From NCBI RefSeq assembly GCF_033115175.1, contig NC_084835.1, forward strand, positions 54,994,948-55,058,947: 64,000 nucleotides of DNA. Direction: 5' to 3'. Every line of letters begins with the position of its first letter. The first letter of the stretch is position 1. Of this stretch, positions 34,624 through 46,462 are shown one piece after another. Below the pieces are notes generated by a model that was not told the DNA's origin, made no database searches, and saw nothing but the letters and a program-made list of their open reading frames with translations. The position numbers were made by a program, and so were the translations under genes. Source of the stretch: Lepus europaeus (lineage: Eukaryota; Chordata; Mammalia; Lagomorpha; Leporidae).

Positions 34624-35775
34624 CAAGTGCCGTGAACAAATAGGTTACACGTGCCGTTTGGCCTATGAGCTTGTTCCCACATCAGCACTACAGGACAAAG
34701 ACAAAGACTTGGAGCTTTGCTGTGGGGTTTGGGGGGCTTTCCAAATTTTTTATATGGTTTTCTGCTTGTCTTTAACAGTTGGTTTGACCACAGGAAAAAC
34801 ATGCCCTCTGTGAGGCATGCCACAGCCGCTACACAAGCCAAGGGGGTGCCTAAGTCCATGCGAGGATTGTTTAACTCTTATGCCCCACTCCACCTTGAAC
34901 AGGATGCAACAGGCATCCCTCGTGCTTGGGATAAAGCTAAGAGTGTGGGAGAGAAAACCGAATAGCGAGAGTCCTTTCCTCCCAGAAGCACAGAAATCCT
35001 AGGAAGCCAAGGTTGAACTCCCCGTGCCCCTTTTGAAGGCGTTGGAGGGAAGCTGACGTTCCTCAGCACAGCATTCAGATACTCAGTGGAAAGTCAGCCC
35101 CAAGATCTGGAAAGAAAGTTCTCTCTGCCAGTATTGGAATCTTTGCTTACCACCTTGTGGTTGCCTTGACAATTTTTATGAAAGAAGACGCTTCTGTGCT
35201 GCTTGTCACTACAGTCTTCCCGATAAAACTGCTGTTATTTATAACGTGATGTTCTTCTTCCCCAAGTTCTTTCCTTCTCACCTTCTCCTTTGTCCACTGA
35301 ACTCCTATTTGTTCTTTGGTCCAGGTCTGCAGCCCTGCTGGGACTCTTGCAGCCATGCGTACACCTGCTGAGAGTGGCTGCCCCTTTCAGTGTGTCCATC
35401 CTCTTAGCTCACTGCACCAGCATCACCTGCCCACCTGAAACCCTGCCCCAGACTGCGAACCCCGGTGGCCGCAGTGACCAGCACTGGGCTGACGCTTTCC
35501 CCATGGTCTGAGGATAAGCATGCGATGCAATTCAGATGGACAAAAGCACATGTTTCCTAGAAATTTCTAGAAGGGTATTTTATCATTTTTTTGGTGGTAG
35601 CTACTTCAAAAGTGACCTCTGTCTCGCTCACTAAGTGTGATTTAAAGGTGTGTGGAGCTCTAATTGTTGTGAACCACCAACTTGCTACCCCCAGAACAGA
35701 CAGCGTGAGGTTTGCTAACATCCTCAGTGGGAGCCTGAGCCCGAGGGTTGGAGCAAAGCCAGACCTGCAAGCAGG
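34624..35775. other. Unassigned sequence
   Basis: No repeat family or gene recognised in about 1.15 kb. Confidence 0.45.
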
Positions 35776-36062
35776 CATTTGGCCTAGTAGTCAAGTCACC
35801 AACTAAGATGCCCATATTCCACAACTCCCAGCTCCGGTCCCTGACTCCAGCTTCCTGCCATACAGGCCTCGGGAGGCAGCAGAAATGGCTCAAGTAGTTA
35901 GGTTCCTGCCACCCATGTGGGAGATTTGGATTGAGTTCTAGGTTACTAGCTGTAGCCCGGCTCAGCCCCAGCCACTGTGGGCCTTAGAATATGAACTAGC
36001 AATGGGAGTGCTCTCTCTGTTTCTCTCTGTGTGTCTCTTTCTGTTTCCTCTCCACACCTCAG
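35776..36062 (+). mobile_element. CSINE, old
   Basis: Diverged body with a CT/GT stretch; weak tail. Confidence 0.75.
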
Positions 36063-36091
36063 ACAAAAAGAGTTTAAATAATAATAATAAT

Positions 36092-36415
36092 AAGGCCAGT
36101 GTTGTGGCATTAAGTGGGTTAAGCTGCCACTGGCAAATCCAGTATCCCATATGGGCACCGGTCTGAGTCCCAGCTGCTCCAACTCCAATCCAGCTCCCTG
36201 CTAATACACCCAGGAAAGCAGCAGGAAATGACCCAAGTGCTTGAGCCCCTGCACCCATGTGGGAGACCCAGGAGCTCCTGGCTCCTGGCTTCAGCCTGGC
36301 CCAGCCCTGGTCATTGTAGCCATTTGAGGAGTGAACCAACAGATGGAAGATACCGCTCTCTCTCTCCCTGCCTCCCTCTACCTCCGCCTTTCAAATAAAT
36401 AAATAAATCCTTAAA
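36092..36415 (+). mobile_element. CSINE flanked by (AAT)n
   Basis: Lies between two (AAT)n runs that are either the TSD or slippage products of it. Confidence 0.9.
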
Positions 36416-36795
36416 TAATAATAATAATAAAGCCACACCTGATTGGTGTTGTTGCCCCACAAGGCCCAGGCCTCTTTCAAGCCTGACGTTTTATGGACTT
36501 CTCAGTCACCTGAGCTAATAAGCTCCCTTCATCCTGTCAACAGGTTGATTTGGTTTTCTTATACCTGCAGCTGAGAAGGTCTCAGAATTCTACTGCAGAC
36601 CTCTCTTCTCTTGATTATCCTCTTGTATCACAGACTTGTAGAACAAGCTGAATGCTTACCTCCTGATGCAAAAATTTGGCTATTTTGACACATTTTATTT
36701 AAAAATAGAAATAAACTGAGCATTAACCAGCAAAGTGACAAATTGTTTATGAAAAGAAAAAAATCCAATTCTTCTCATCAAGAAGATGCTGGTAA

Positions 36796-37048
36796 GGGGC
36801 CAGAGTCATGGCATAATTGGTTAAGCTGCCACCTACAATGCCAGCATGCCATACATGCACCGGTTCTAGTCCCAGCTGCTCCACTTTGGATCCAGCTCCC
36901 TGCTAATGGTCCAGGAAAGCAGCGGAGTATAGGCTGAGTGATTGAGTCCCTGCTACTCATGTGGGAGTTCCAGGCTCCTGGGTTCGGCCTGGGCTAGCCC
37001 TGGCCATTGTGGACATCTGGAGAGTGAACCAGCTGATGGAAAATCTCA

Positions 37049-37089
<41 letters not shown>

Positions 37090-37120
37090 TCCGCCTTTCA
37101 AGTAAATAAAATAAATCTTT
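36796..37120 (+). mobile_element. CSINE
   Basis: Full length with (CT)n and an AAATAAAATAAATCTTT-like tail. Confidence 0.9.
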
Positions 37121-37540
37121 GGTTAAAAGTCAGCAGCAGCAGCTGGGAGTACATCTTGCTCCTTCACCATGTTTTCAATTCAACCAGCAGGCAAAATCCT
37201 GGGTCAGCAAAAATCCTCCTCCATTTCCGTAAACTTCCAGAAAGTCCATTTGTACTTCTGCACACTCTGCATTGTCTGTAATATTCTCTGAGCAGTCAAC
37301 AAATGGAACAGCTTTTTCTTGGTTCTCATTTTTACATGGTGACTGCATGGTAATGAAACCACTTCGAGTTTATGAATGCTCAGATCCAAGACCACTTTCC
37401 ATTGTCCCTGCATTACCAGCACAATTTATTCTAGATATTGGTCTTCCTTATTATAAAATTACAGTTTCAAAAAAAAAATAATGTTGCAAGACATTGGGAA
37501 AAAATACACATCACACATTTGACTAAAGAGCCAGTTCCCC

Positions 37541-37836
37541 GGGGCCAGTGCTGTAGCACAGCAAGTTAAGCTGCGGCCTGCAGTGCTGGCATCCCATGTG
37601 GGTGCTGGTTCAAGTCCCAGCTGCTCCACTTCCAATCCAGCTCCCTGCTATGGCAGCAGTAGATGGCCCAAGTCCTTGGATCCCAGAAGAAGAAGAAGCT
37701 CCTGTCTCCTGACTTTGAATCAGCCCAGCTCTGGCCATTGCAGCCATTTGCATTCCAATCAGCGGATGGAAGACCTCTCTCTCTCTTTCTCTCTGTCTCT
37801 CTGTAACCCTTTCAAATAAATAATCTTTAAAAAAAA
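37541..37836 (+). mobile_element. CSINE with small internal deletion
   Basis: Lacks the gcacccacgtgggagaccc portion; otherwise complete. Confidence 0.9.
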
Positions 37837-38324
37837 TAATAACTTGTTCTCATGCTGAATTCAAGTGCAACTCAGGCTGCTCTGGACTGTAGCCCCCAGA
37901 CTCCACACTGAAGGCTCTTTCAGGTCTATTCAGATCTTGCTCCAATGGCTACTGGACAGCAGCTCCTTAGCTCATTCTAGGTTCAAGGTGAAAGGATAGT
38001 GGCCATATTCTGATGCGAGACCACCAGAGCACAAGAGCCAAGTTGAGCCACACAAACATCCTTAAGGACAGTGATGGGACCACCAGCTACCATTTCATCT
38101 GCCAAAGCCAATGGCAGGGCCAAGCCCAACATCAGGGGGCAGAGAAGTGCCCCTTCCCCCCCCCCCCCACCTCAGGATGAGGAGAGAAATCAGTAAACAC
38201 TCATCAGGGTTGAGCAATGACCCAGGCTACCACAGTTGGTCTGTGCTTGCATTCTCAAGAGATCTCATTGGCCCAGTTCATGTATGGGTCAATTGACGAT
38301 GGCAAGTAGGGTTGTTACACGTCC
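37837..38324. other. Unassigned sequence
   Basis: Contains a C-run (38157-38169). Nothing else recognised. Confidence 0.4.
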
Positions 38325-38702
38325 CACCCCTGGCCACAGACCCTGGGAAGCAGTAGAGATGGCTCAGGTAGTTGGGTCCCTGTCACCCACATGGGAGACT
38401 TGGATTGAATCCCAAGCTCCCAGATTCAGCCCAGCCCCAGCCTTGCCAGGTATTTAGGAAGTGAACCACCAGATGGGCATTCTCTCTCTCTCTCTCTCTC
38501 CCTCCCTCCCTCCCTCCCCCTTCTCTCCTTCTCTCTCTCTCCCCCTCTATTTCTTCTCTCTCTCTCCCTCTCTCTCTTTCTCTCTCTCTCCCCCCTCTCT
38601 ATTCTCTCTCTCCCTTTCTCTCCTTCTCTCTCTCCCTTTCTCTCCTTCTCTCTCTCTCCCTCTGTCTCTTCTCTCTCTCCCTCCCTCTCTCTTTCTCTCC
38701 CC

Positions 38703-38750
<48 letters not shown>

Positions 38751-38775
38751 TCTCAAATTAAAAAGAAAAAAGAAA
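38325..38775 (+). mobile_element. CSINE with hugely expanded CT tract
   Basis: A 5'-truncated old copy whose CT stretch has grown to about 270 bp (38481-38753). The tail has shrunk to aaattaaaaag. Confidence 0.8.
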
Positions 38776-38778
38776 GAT

Positions 38779-39145
38779 GGGGCTGGCACTCTGGCACAGT
38801 AGTTTAATCCTCCACCTGCAGTGCTGGCATCCCATATGGGCACTGGTTCAAGTCCCGGCTGCTCCTCTTCCAATACAGCTCTCTGCTATGGCCTGGGAAA
38901 GCAGTGGAAGATGGCCCAAGTGCTTGGGCTTCTGTATCCACGTGGGAGACCGGGAAGAAGCTCCTGGCTTCGGATCAGTGTAGCTCCAGCTGTTGTGGCC
39001 ATTTGGGGAGTAAACCAGTGGATGGAAGACCTCTCTCTCTCTCTGTCTCTCTCTCTCTCTGTCTCTCTCTCTCTCACTGTTTGTGGCTCTACCTCTCAAA
39101 TAAATAAATAAATAAAATCTTTTAAAGAAAGAAAGAAAGAAAAAG
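38779..39145 (+). mobile_element. CSINE
   Basis: Full length, with (CT)n and a tail followed by (AAAG)n. Confidence 0.92.
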
Positions 39146-39626
39146 AATTATACAATGCTTTATTTTAAATAAATCAATGTTTGAAGAATAAACATAGGGC
39201 AAATTAAAAATATTTCCCCTCTTATTTTCTTTCTTCCCAGTATGCTTCTTCCGATGTGGAGAGAAAGCATATGGGGGGAGGTCAGTCAGGCAGGGTCTGT
39301 TGGGTCAGCACGTCCTCAATGTCCTGACAATAGCAATAAGAGTCTCTCAGCTGCCCACCAACCACAGTGAGCTCCGATGCCCTGCAGTGCAGGAGATTAT
39401 ATCTCAGCAGTTTCCCCAGCAAGTGATCCTGGTGTCAGGGTATAACCTGCTGCTGTTTGCTTTTGTATATTTTATATTTTAGAATCTTTATCAGTTCACA
39501 AAGTACAGCTGTGACTCTTTCACAGTCACTCTGGTGAGAGAGCATATGACCAGATCCCTGCTGCAGCCACACCTTCTGCTTCCATTCTAGTCCTTTCAGG
39601 GGGGAAAGATCTGTAAAGATCTTAGC
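39146..39626. other. Unassigned sequence
   Basis: No repeat or gene recognised. Confidence 0.4.
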
Positions 39627-40272
39627 TTTTTTTTAAGATTTATTTACTTTTAGGGGCCAGTGCTGTGTTGTATCAGGTAAAGCCAGTGCCTGCAGTGCTG
39701 GCATCCCATATGGGCACTGGTTCTGATCCAGGCCCTTCCTTTTCCAATACTGCTCCCTGCTAATGCACCTGGGAAAGCAGTGGAAGATGGCCCAGGTGCT
39801 TGGGCTCCTGCACCCATGTGGGAGACCCAGAAGAAGCTCCTGGCTCCTGGCTTTATATCAGCCCAGCTCTGGCCGTTGCACCCATCTGAGGAGTGAATCC
39901 AGATGGAAGACCTCTCTCCCTCCCTCTCTCTCTCTCTCTTTCTCTCCTTTTGTCTCTCTGTAACTCTGCCTTTCAGATAAATAAGTAAATAAATCATTTT
40001 AAAAATATTTATTTGAAAGACAAAGCAACAGAGAGAGAGAGAGAAATAGATCTTTCATCTGCTGGTTTACTCCCCAAATGCCTGTAACAGTCAGGGCTGA
40101 GATGGCTGAAGCCAGGGGCCTGGAACCTAATCCTTGCTAGGGACCCATCACTGCTGCTTCCCAGGGTCTGCATTAGCAAGAAGTGGAGTCAGGAGCTGGA
40201 ACTGGGGCTAGAACCCAGGCCCTGTGACGAGCATCTCAGTGGTGGCTTAGCTGCAGTGGCACAAAGGCCACC
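39627..40272 (-). mobile_element. CSINE (outer), split by another CSINE
   Basis: The T-rich tail piece (39627-39651) and the body (about 40006-40272) are one antisense copy. Confidence 0.75.
39653..40005 (+). mobile_element. CSINE nested in an antisense CSINE tail
   Basis: Full length, inserted in the A/T-rich tail of the outer copy. Confidence 0.9.
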
Positions 40273-40279
40273 CGGGATC

Positions 40280-41383
40280 TAGAACCCCGCCAGCCTGCCC
40301 TGAATCAACAGTTCGGGTGGAGACAGTGGAATCTAAGGACAGATTTCCATTTACTTCTTACTTATATGTTTATGTGTACTTACATAAGACAGGTGCTGGT
40401 CTTCAAAAACTTACATAGCCATGAAAACCTACTCATGTGAAGAAGCTGTGCTGGGTATGTTGTTACATCAGTTTCTTATGCCTGTTTTCCTGGGTTCCTA
40501 CAGTTGTATATGAATGAGATCTGGAAGAAAAGTAGCATTTATCAGAAACACTGCTTCAAAAGTGAAGCACTATCTCACTTAAAATCTACCAATTTCTTGT
40601 CTAAATTGTACTACTATTCAGTTCAATATGTTTTCTAAGAATGAGATTCAATTTAAAAATTACTCAATAACAGAATCAGTGACAAATCCACCCTGAAAAA
40701 TTAAAACAATTCACATTACTGATCCAGTTTAAGTAGATTCTATTATCCCTTTCTAAGAATTAATCTAAAGAAACAGCCCAACTGAGGGAGAAAACTACAC
40801 CCATAAAGAGGTTTATTGCAGAATTATTTGTAATAGCAAAAACAGTGACAGCAGGGTAACGACAAATTAGTTCATTATATGTTCATTGGAAGGAATATCA
40901 CCCACATAATAAAGATTATGAAAATCATTAGTCAACTTCAAAATATTTATAAGACACAAATATTTATTATGAGTGTAATCATATGAGAATGTTTAGGCAT
41001 TTGACAAATGCTAGAAGGGAATAAGCAAAAATAAAAGTGGATTAGGATATACTGGGCTCAGACATTATTAGTTTAATAATAAATAAAACAGGGAAACTGT
41101 TCTCCCAGAGTTGGAATTTATCAACAGAGTACAGTAAAGTTTGATATCAGTCAATGCAAAGTTCCAGCAGGATGACTTGGTCCCTCGAAGATTAGAAAAT
41201 GTTTGCAAAAAGGTAAGTGGTATACCATTATGACAGAACATTGTGCACAGCTTTTTAAATGTTTTAGACAAATCTATCACATTAAGGAAAAATATTGGTG
41301 GCCTATGGTTCAATGTACTATCCCAACTTTGCTGAGGAAGACAGATGATTGACAGAGAGATACAACTGTTAGAAGGTAGACCA
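40280..41383. other. AT-rich segment, possible ancient L1 fragment
   Basis: A stretch around 40760-40920 (ggtttattgcagaattattt, then gtaatagcaaaaacagtgac) resembles the 3' part of an old L1-type element. The rest is AT-rich and unassigned. Confidence 0.35.
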
Positions 41384-41645
41384 AGGGCTGGGTGTGTGGC
41401 ACACCCTCGCATCATATCAGAGTGCCTGAGTTCAGGTCCCAGATTGCCTTCCAATTCTGGCTTCCTGCTGATGTGCACCCTGGGCAGCAGCTGGTGATGA
41501 CTCAAGCACGTGGGTCCTGCCATCCACATGGGGGACTTGGATGGAGTCCCTAGCTGGTGGCTTTGGCCTGGCCCAGCAGTGGCTTTTGTGGGCATTTGAG
41601 AAATGAACCAGCGGATGGAAGATCTCTGTGTCTCTCCATCTCCCT
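41384..41645 (+). mobile_element. CSINE, old
   Basis: Diverged head (gggctgggtgtgtggcacac) and CT-rich end merging into (CTTTT)n. Confidence 0.75.
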
Positions 41646-41648
41646 GCC

Positions 41649-41657
<9 letters not shown>

Positions 41658-41681
<24 letters not shown>

Positions 41682-41984
41682 AGATTTGTTTAGTTAATTA
41701 CATAGAGAGAGGAGAGGCAGAGAGAGAGAGAGATCTTGCACCTGCTGGTTCACTCCCCAATTGGCCGCAACAGCCGGAGCTGTGTTGATCTGAAGCCAGG
41801 AGCCAGGAGCTTCTTCTGGGTTTCCCACGTCAGCGCAGGGGCCCAAGGACATCTTCTACTGCTATCCTAGGCCATAGCAGAGAGCTGGATTGGAAGTGGA
41901 GCAGCCAGGATACCAATTGGCGCCCATACTGGATGCCGGCACTGCAGGCAGCGGCTTTACCCACTACGCCACAGCGCTGGGCCC
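41658..41984 (-). mobile_element. CSINE
   Basis: Full antisense copy ending cacagcgctgggccc. Confidence 0.92.
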
Positions 41985-43100
41985 TTAATACTGTTTTTAA
42001 AATAGAGAAACAGGACTTCTCATCCAGCCATGGATATAATTAGCCTTGTGTAGTTCTTGACCCACGCCCAGCGGCTGACTCTCCCTTAAATAGGCCTAAG
42101 TGCGCACCGCTGTTTCTCTTCTGGGAATACAAGCCCCGGTCGACACAGCAGCGTTTAACTCCAACTTCTGTGCAATGCACATGCACTTGGCTCTCTGCTT
42201 CCCCTCCACACGGCCCTGCATTCCTTCCTCAGGCTAGGACTTTGCCCTGATTCCTGAGCGGATCTGGCCCAGGGCTGACGCAGGTGGCTCTCTGCTGCCC
42301 CCTGCTGATCCCCGGCACTCCGTCGGTTGCTCGGTCAAAGTCTGCCACTCTGCGTTCCCACAGACCCTGAAGACCTTGGCTCTGGAACTCATGCGCCGGA
42401 ACCGGCTTCTTATATCTTAGACGACACAGAGGCATGGACCAGAGGCACGTGGCACCCCTGCCATCTGGGCGACTGCTTAGCCATAACAGCATCACTGGCA
42501 TCGCCTCAGACGGGCATATCCGGAACTGTTGGGATTATCCAAGATGCAATTTTCAGGAGCCCATAGTTGTCCTCACATTTCACAAATGTCAGATGGGCGG
42601 AAATCGCAGATATTGGAAGGCCATGCCCACAGGGTGCCAAACGCGTCGAGGGCATGTTGATGCTCTCCCAATACACCTCGCAGAAACTAAGTCCACCCAT
42701 TCGTGAAGACCATCCCGGTGGGAGACGATGCTCTGCCTTCTGTCTCAGCAATCCTAGGACAGTGAAGCGCGTGTCAGAGCACGGGTCAGGGCTAACGGGT
42801 CCTAAGAACAAAGGACAGACACCTGCCCCAAATACAGGTCAGCTCAGCTCCAGCGCTGAAATCTGTGACGTGTGCAGGTGGAGAGCAGCGTCCAGCCCCC
42901 GCCGTCACAGGCTCTGCCAGTCTTCACAGACTTTGCCGAGCATAAAAGGTGATGAGAAGCGAATGACAGCAATCACAGACCCGGCTAGCTTTGGGGTCGG
43001 AAGCTTCCATGGCAACATCTCGGGCTGTCCCGACGTGGGGGAGGGGCGTCCTCCTTCTCCCTTCCTTACAGATGCTAGATTGTGTCCAGGGACCTGTCCC
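41985..43100. other. CpG-enriched unique segment
   Basis: CpGs are unusually frequent for this AT-rich, SINE-dense neighbourhood. A TATA-like CTATTTAAGGG lies on the minus strand near 42090 and an acceptor-like gcgttcccacag on the plus strand near 42353-42364. The 216-codon plus-strand ORF (42567-43217) has no recognisable family. It may be an LTR, an orphan CpG island or a lost gene's remnant. Confidence 0.35.
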
Positions 43101-43290
43101 CATTCCCTTGACCACCGCATGCCCCAGCACATGCAGATGTCACAGTGGGACTCGCTGGATTTACTAATTCTAATCAACAAAATGGGAGGGAACCTGCCAA
43201 AGGGCCTGTGTGGATGATTGCTCCTCCAAGAGCAACAAAAAGAATTTCCTCTTTCCTGGGAGCCCCCAAGTGTGCGTGAATCTCCAGGAC

Positions 43291-43316
43291 TGGGGCTGGG
43301 GCTGGGGCTGGGGCTG
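43291..43316 (+). repeat. (TGGGGC)4 G-quadruplex-type repeat
   Basis: Four GGGG runs separated by CT, a textbook intramolecular G4 pattern. Confidence 0.9.
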
Positions 43317-43520
43317 TCTTCCTGACTGGCAGAGCAGAGGGCTGCACGTCACCTGGGAGTGACTCGCCTCAGCTCAGCTGACGCTGAGCCCTGCTCCACG
43401 CAACCCCCACAGCATCCGATAGGGTCTATTGCCTGTGCTCGAGCTAGTCCTTGTGCTGCCACTGAATTCACCCAAATGAGCACGACTCTTTCCCCAGAGG
43501 TTTTTGTACTCTAGTGTTCT

Positions 43521-43702
43521 TTTCTTTTTTAAATGCATTCAAGAGATAGATAGCGAGAGACACAGACAGAGCTCCCACCCACTGATTCACTCCCCAAACA
43601 CCTGCAATGGCCAGGCTGGGCCAGGGATGAAGCCAGGAGCCAGGTCAGCACCCACAGCACAGGCAGTGGCTTAACCTGCTGTACCACCACAATGCTGGCC
43701 CC
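43521..43702 (-). mobile_element. CSINE with internal deletion
   Basis: The antisense tail-side and head-side parts are joined, with the middle missing. Confidence 0.8.
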
Positions 43703-43718
43703 AAAACAGATGTATTAG

Positions 43719-43785
43719 AACCAGCAGGTGGAAAATCCCATCTGTCTCTCCGTCTCTGTAATTGCCTTTTAAGTAAATATATATT
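43719..43785 (+). mobile_element. CSINE 3' end fragment
   Basis: Only the agaaccagcaggtggaaaat portion, CT stretch and tail remain; followed by (TA)n. Confidence 0.65.
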
Positions 43786-43812
43786 TATACATATATATAT
43801 ATATATATATAA
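43784..43812. repeat. (TA)n microsatellite
   Basis: About 28 bp of TA/CATA repeats grown from a SINE tail. Confidence 0.9.
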
Positions 43813-44280
43813 AACAAGAGCTCAAGCTAGGACTTTCAAGAAGTTGAACATGACAATTCAAGTGGAACTTGGCTCTACAGGTTACTTATCAGGTGTTTTT
43901 TGTAGTGTCGGGATGTCTGAGATAATTCCAGATGTTGACCCAACAGCTGGTGTCCCTTGATCATCTGTAACACAATGTGTCGTTACTAAGTACTAAGCAA
44001 TTGAACCCAGGCAGGATCCCATCTCTGCGGGAACTGTGTGCCTGTACTGCAGCCACAGAAACTTAGGTGCACTGCCTCTGAACCAGCAGATATTCATGTA
44101 CTTACATGCTTCAAAAAGTTCATGGAAAATTGAATTAAAAATTAATTTTGCTGATTTTGTATAATTTATATAAAGAAACTACACATGGATGTCAATATTT
44201 TTTGCACCAAATTCAATTCCATTTTCCCATGGAATTTCTTAAGTACCCTTATATTTACTCTCAATGTCTTTTTCTTAGGA
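43813..44280. other. Unassigned AT-rich sequence
   Basis: A block near 44100-44240 (gcttcaaaaagttcatggaa … aaattcaattccattttccc) is palindrome-like and may be a mariner/MER-type relic. Not firm. Confidence 0.3.
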
Positions 44281-44598
44281 TTTTTTATTTATTCACTTGA
44301 AAGGCAGAGAGGGGAAGAGAGAGAGAGAGAAAGAGAGAGGTTCCATCCACTGGTTCATTCCCCAAATGGCCAAAAACAGTCAGGGCTGGGCCGAGCTGAA
44401 GCCAGGAGCCAGGAGCTTCTTTTGGGTCTCCCACATGAGTACATGGGCCCAAGTACTTGGACAAGCCTCCACTGCTTTCCCAGGCAATCATTAACAGGGA
44501 GATGGATTGGAAGTGGAGCAGCCAGGACTGGAACCAGGGTCCATATGGGATGCTGGTGTCAAAGGCTGGTTTACCTGCTATGCCACAGTGCCAACCCC
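44281..44598 (-). mobile_element. CSINE
   Basis: Antisense copy with TSD tcaatgtcttt / tcagtgtcttt. Confidence 0.92.
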
Positions 44599-44868
44599 TT
44601 CAGTGTCTTTTGAAAGGAATTCACCAGAGCCAGGAGGGATTATGGGGCTCTTGGCACTGATTCTCTAGGATCCCCAAATACCTATACCCATTCATATGCG
44701 ACTCCACAAGACGTGGTCAGGTAGGTGGGGAGCAGTGCTCTGTACCAGAAGGGCTGCGGTGCTTTGGTGTGAGTGACTTCAGGTCTCTTCCATTACAAGG
44801 GTGGAACTGCATCAAGCCACCTTAGAGGACAAAGAACAGGGAGCCAAGATGCTTTATCCCAGAAGAGC

Positions 44869-45196
44869 TTTTTTTTTTTTTAAGATTTTTTTATTTCTTT
44901 ATTTGAGATACAGAGTTACAGAGAAGAGACAGAGAGAAAGGTCTACCATCTGCTGGTTCACTCTCCAAATGGCCCTAACAGCCAGAGCTGAGCCAATCCA
45001 AAGCCAGGTGCCAGGAGCTTCCTTCAGGTCTCTCCCATGAGAGTGCAGGGGCCCAAGCACTTGGGACATCTTCCACTGCTTTCCCAGGTCATAGCAGAGA
45101 GCTGGATTGGAAGAAGAGCAGCCAGGACATGAACTGGTCACCATGGGATTCTGGCACCACAGAGGCTTAGACTACTACGCCACAGCGCCAGCCCCC
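44869..45196 (-). mobile_element. CSINE
   Basis: Antisense copy with TSD agaagagctt on both sides. Confidence 0.92.
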
Positions 45197-45773
45197 CACC
45201 CTCCAAGAAGAGCTTTGTTATAAAGAAAGAAAAAAGTGTCTAAGCTGCACCAAGGCAGCCCCATACTTGGCTCTGGGAATTATCTGGAAGTCTGAACTGA
45301 CTCCTGACCAAGATAAGGCCGAGTGAGTTAATCAAGGATTTGAAATACACTGTTTAAAGTTCAAGATCCCCCTGGCGGCATCTGGGGCCAGATAACTTAC
45401 CAGATGACTTAATCTGGCATGACCAGTTAGACAGCCTGACAACAGGGCAAAAGAGCGTGCTTCGGAAATACTGGGAGACGTATCCTAGGCAAGCTTCCCC
45501 CCACCAATCACGGGGGTTCACAGCCCAGAAAAGGCTTGGAGCCCACGTGGAGTGTTCTGCCCATTCGTTCTTCTCCCTCCCCCCCTCCTGCTATGCCTGT
45601 TCCCTTGATAGCAAGTCGCACGTGGCCATGTCCTGTACAGTCTTAGGAGTCCTTTCCACTTTAAAAAAAAAATCATACCGCGCTTGGTTTCTCAAGCAGT
45701 TTGGAATGGACAGAAAGAGTGCATGGACGACAGAGTTCTGTATTCCTCCTCTGCCCTCTAGTAACGTTTTGTC
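45197..45773. other. Unassigned sequence
   Basis: GC-moderate unique DNA with a C-run near 45580. No gene supported; the 202-codon plus-strand ORF (45457-46065) runs into a SINE. Confidence 0.4.
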
Positions 45774-46090
45774 TTTTTTTTTAAGATTTATTTTTATTTA
45801 TTTGAAAGAATTACAGAGAGTGGTAGAGAAAGAGAGAGAGGTCTTCCATCCGTTGGTTCACTCCCCAGATGGCTGCAATGGCCGGAGCTGCGCCAATCCG
45901 AAGCCAGGAGCCAAGAGCTGCTTCTGGGTCTCCCATGTGGGTGCAGGGGCCGAAGGACTTGGGCCATCTTCTACTGCCATAGCAGAGAGCTGGATTGGAA
46001 GAGGAGCTGCCAGGACTCGAACTGGCGCCCATATGGAATGCCGGCACTTCAGGCCAGGGCTTTAACCCACTGTGCCACAGCGCCAGCCCC
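45774..46090 (-). mobile_element. CSINE
   Basis: Antisense copy with imperfect TSD tagtaacgttttg / tattaacattttg. Confidence 0.92.
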
Positions 46091-46408
46091 TATTAACATT
46101 TTGCAGCACTGGGGTTGAGAATGCAGCCAGCTTTTTTGACTGACAAAGGATAGGGAGTGATACCAGAGCCAGAACATATATTGGAACATTTGTCCCAACT
46201 AATGAACCACATTGAGACATACCTTAATGTAGCTAAACACATAGTTTCCATCAGAGTTCATCGTGTTAGATGTCCCAGGGGTTGTGACAAAGGTACCGTG
46301 ACATGTGTGCCCCTCACAGTATAAAACACGATGTCTTCAGACCCCCACAAATGTACTGTGGGCCACTCACCCATTCCTTCCCTGCCTGAGCTATGACAAC
46401 ACCTGCTC

Positions 46409-46462
46409 TCCTAACTGTCCTAACAGTCCCGACTGTCCTAACAGTCCTAACTGTCCTAACAG
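46409..46462 (+). repeat. Six-copy 9-bp tandem repeat
   Basis: Units alternate tcctaactg and tcctaacag, with one variant tcccgactg. Confidence 0.92.

Noticed and set aside
42567-43217. 216-codon plus-strand ORF as a new gene
   Set aside because: No recognisable domain or periodicity, and an overlapping opposite-strand frame is also open. CpG enrichment lowers stop frequency. Kept only as part of the segment finding.
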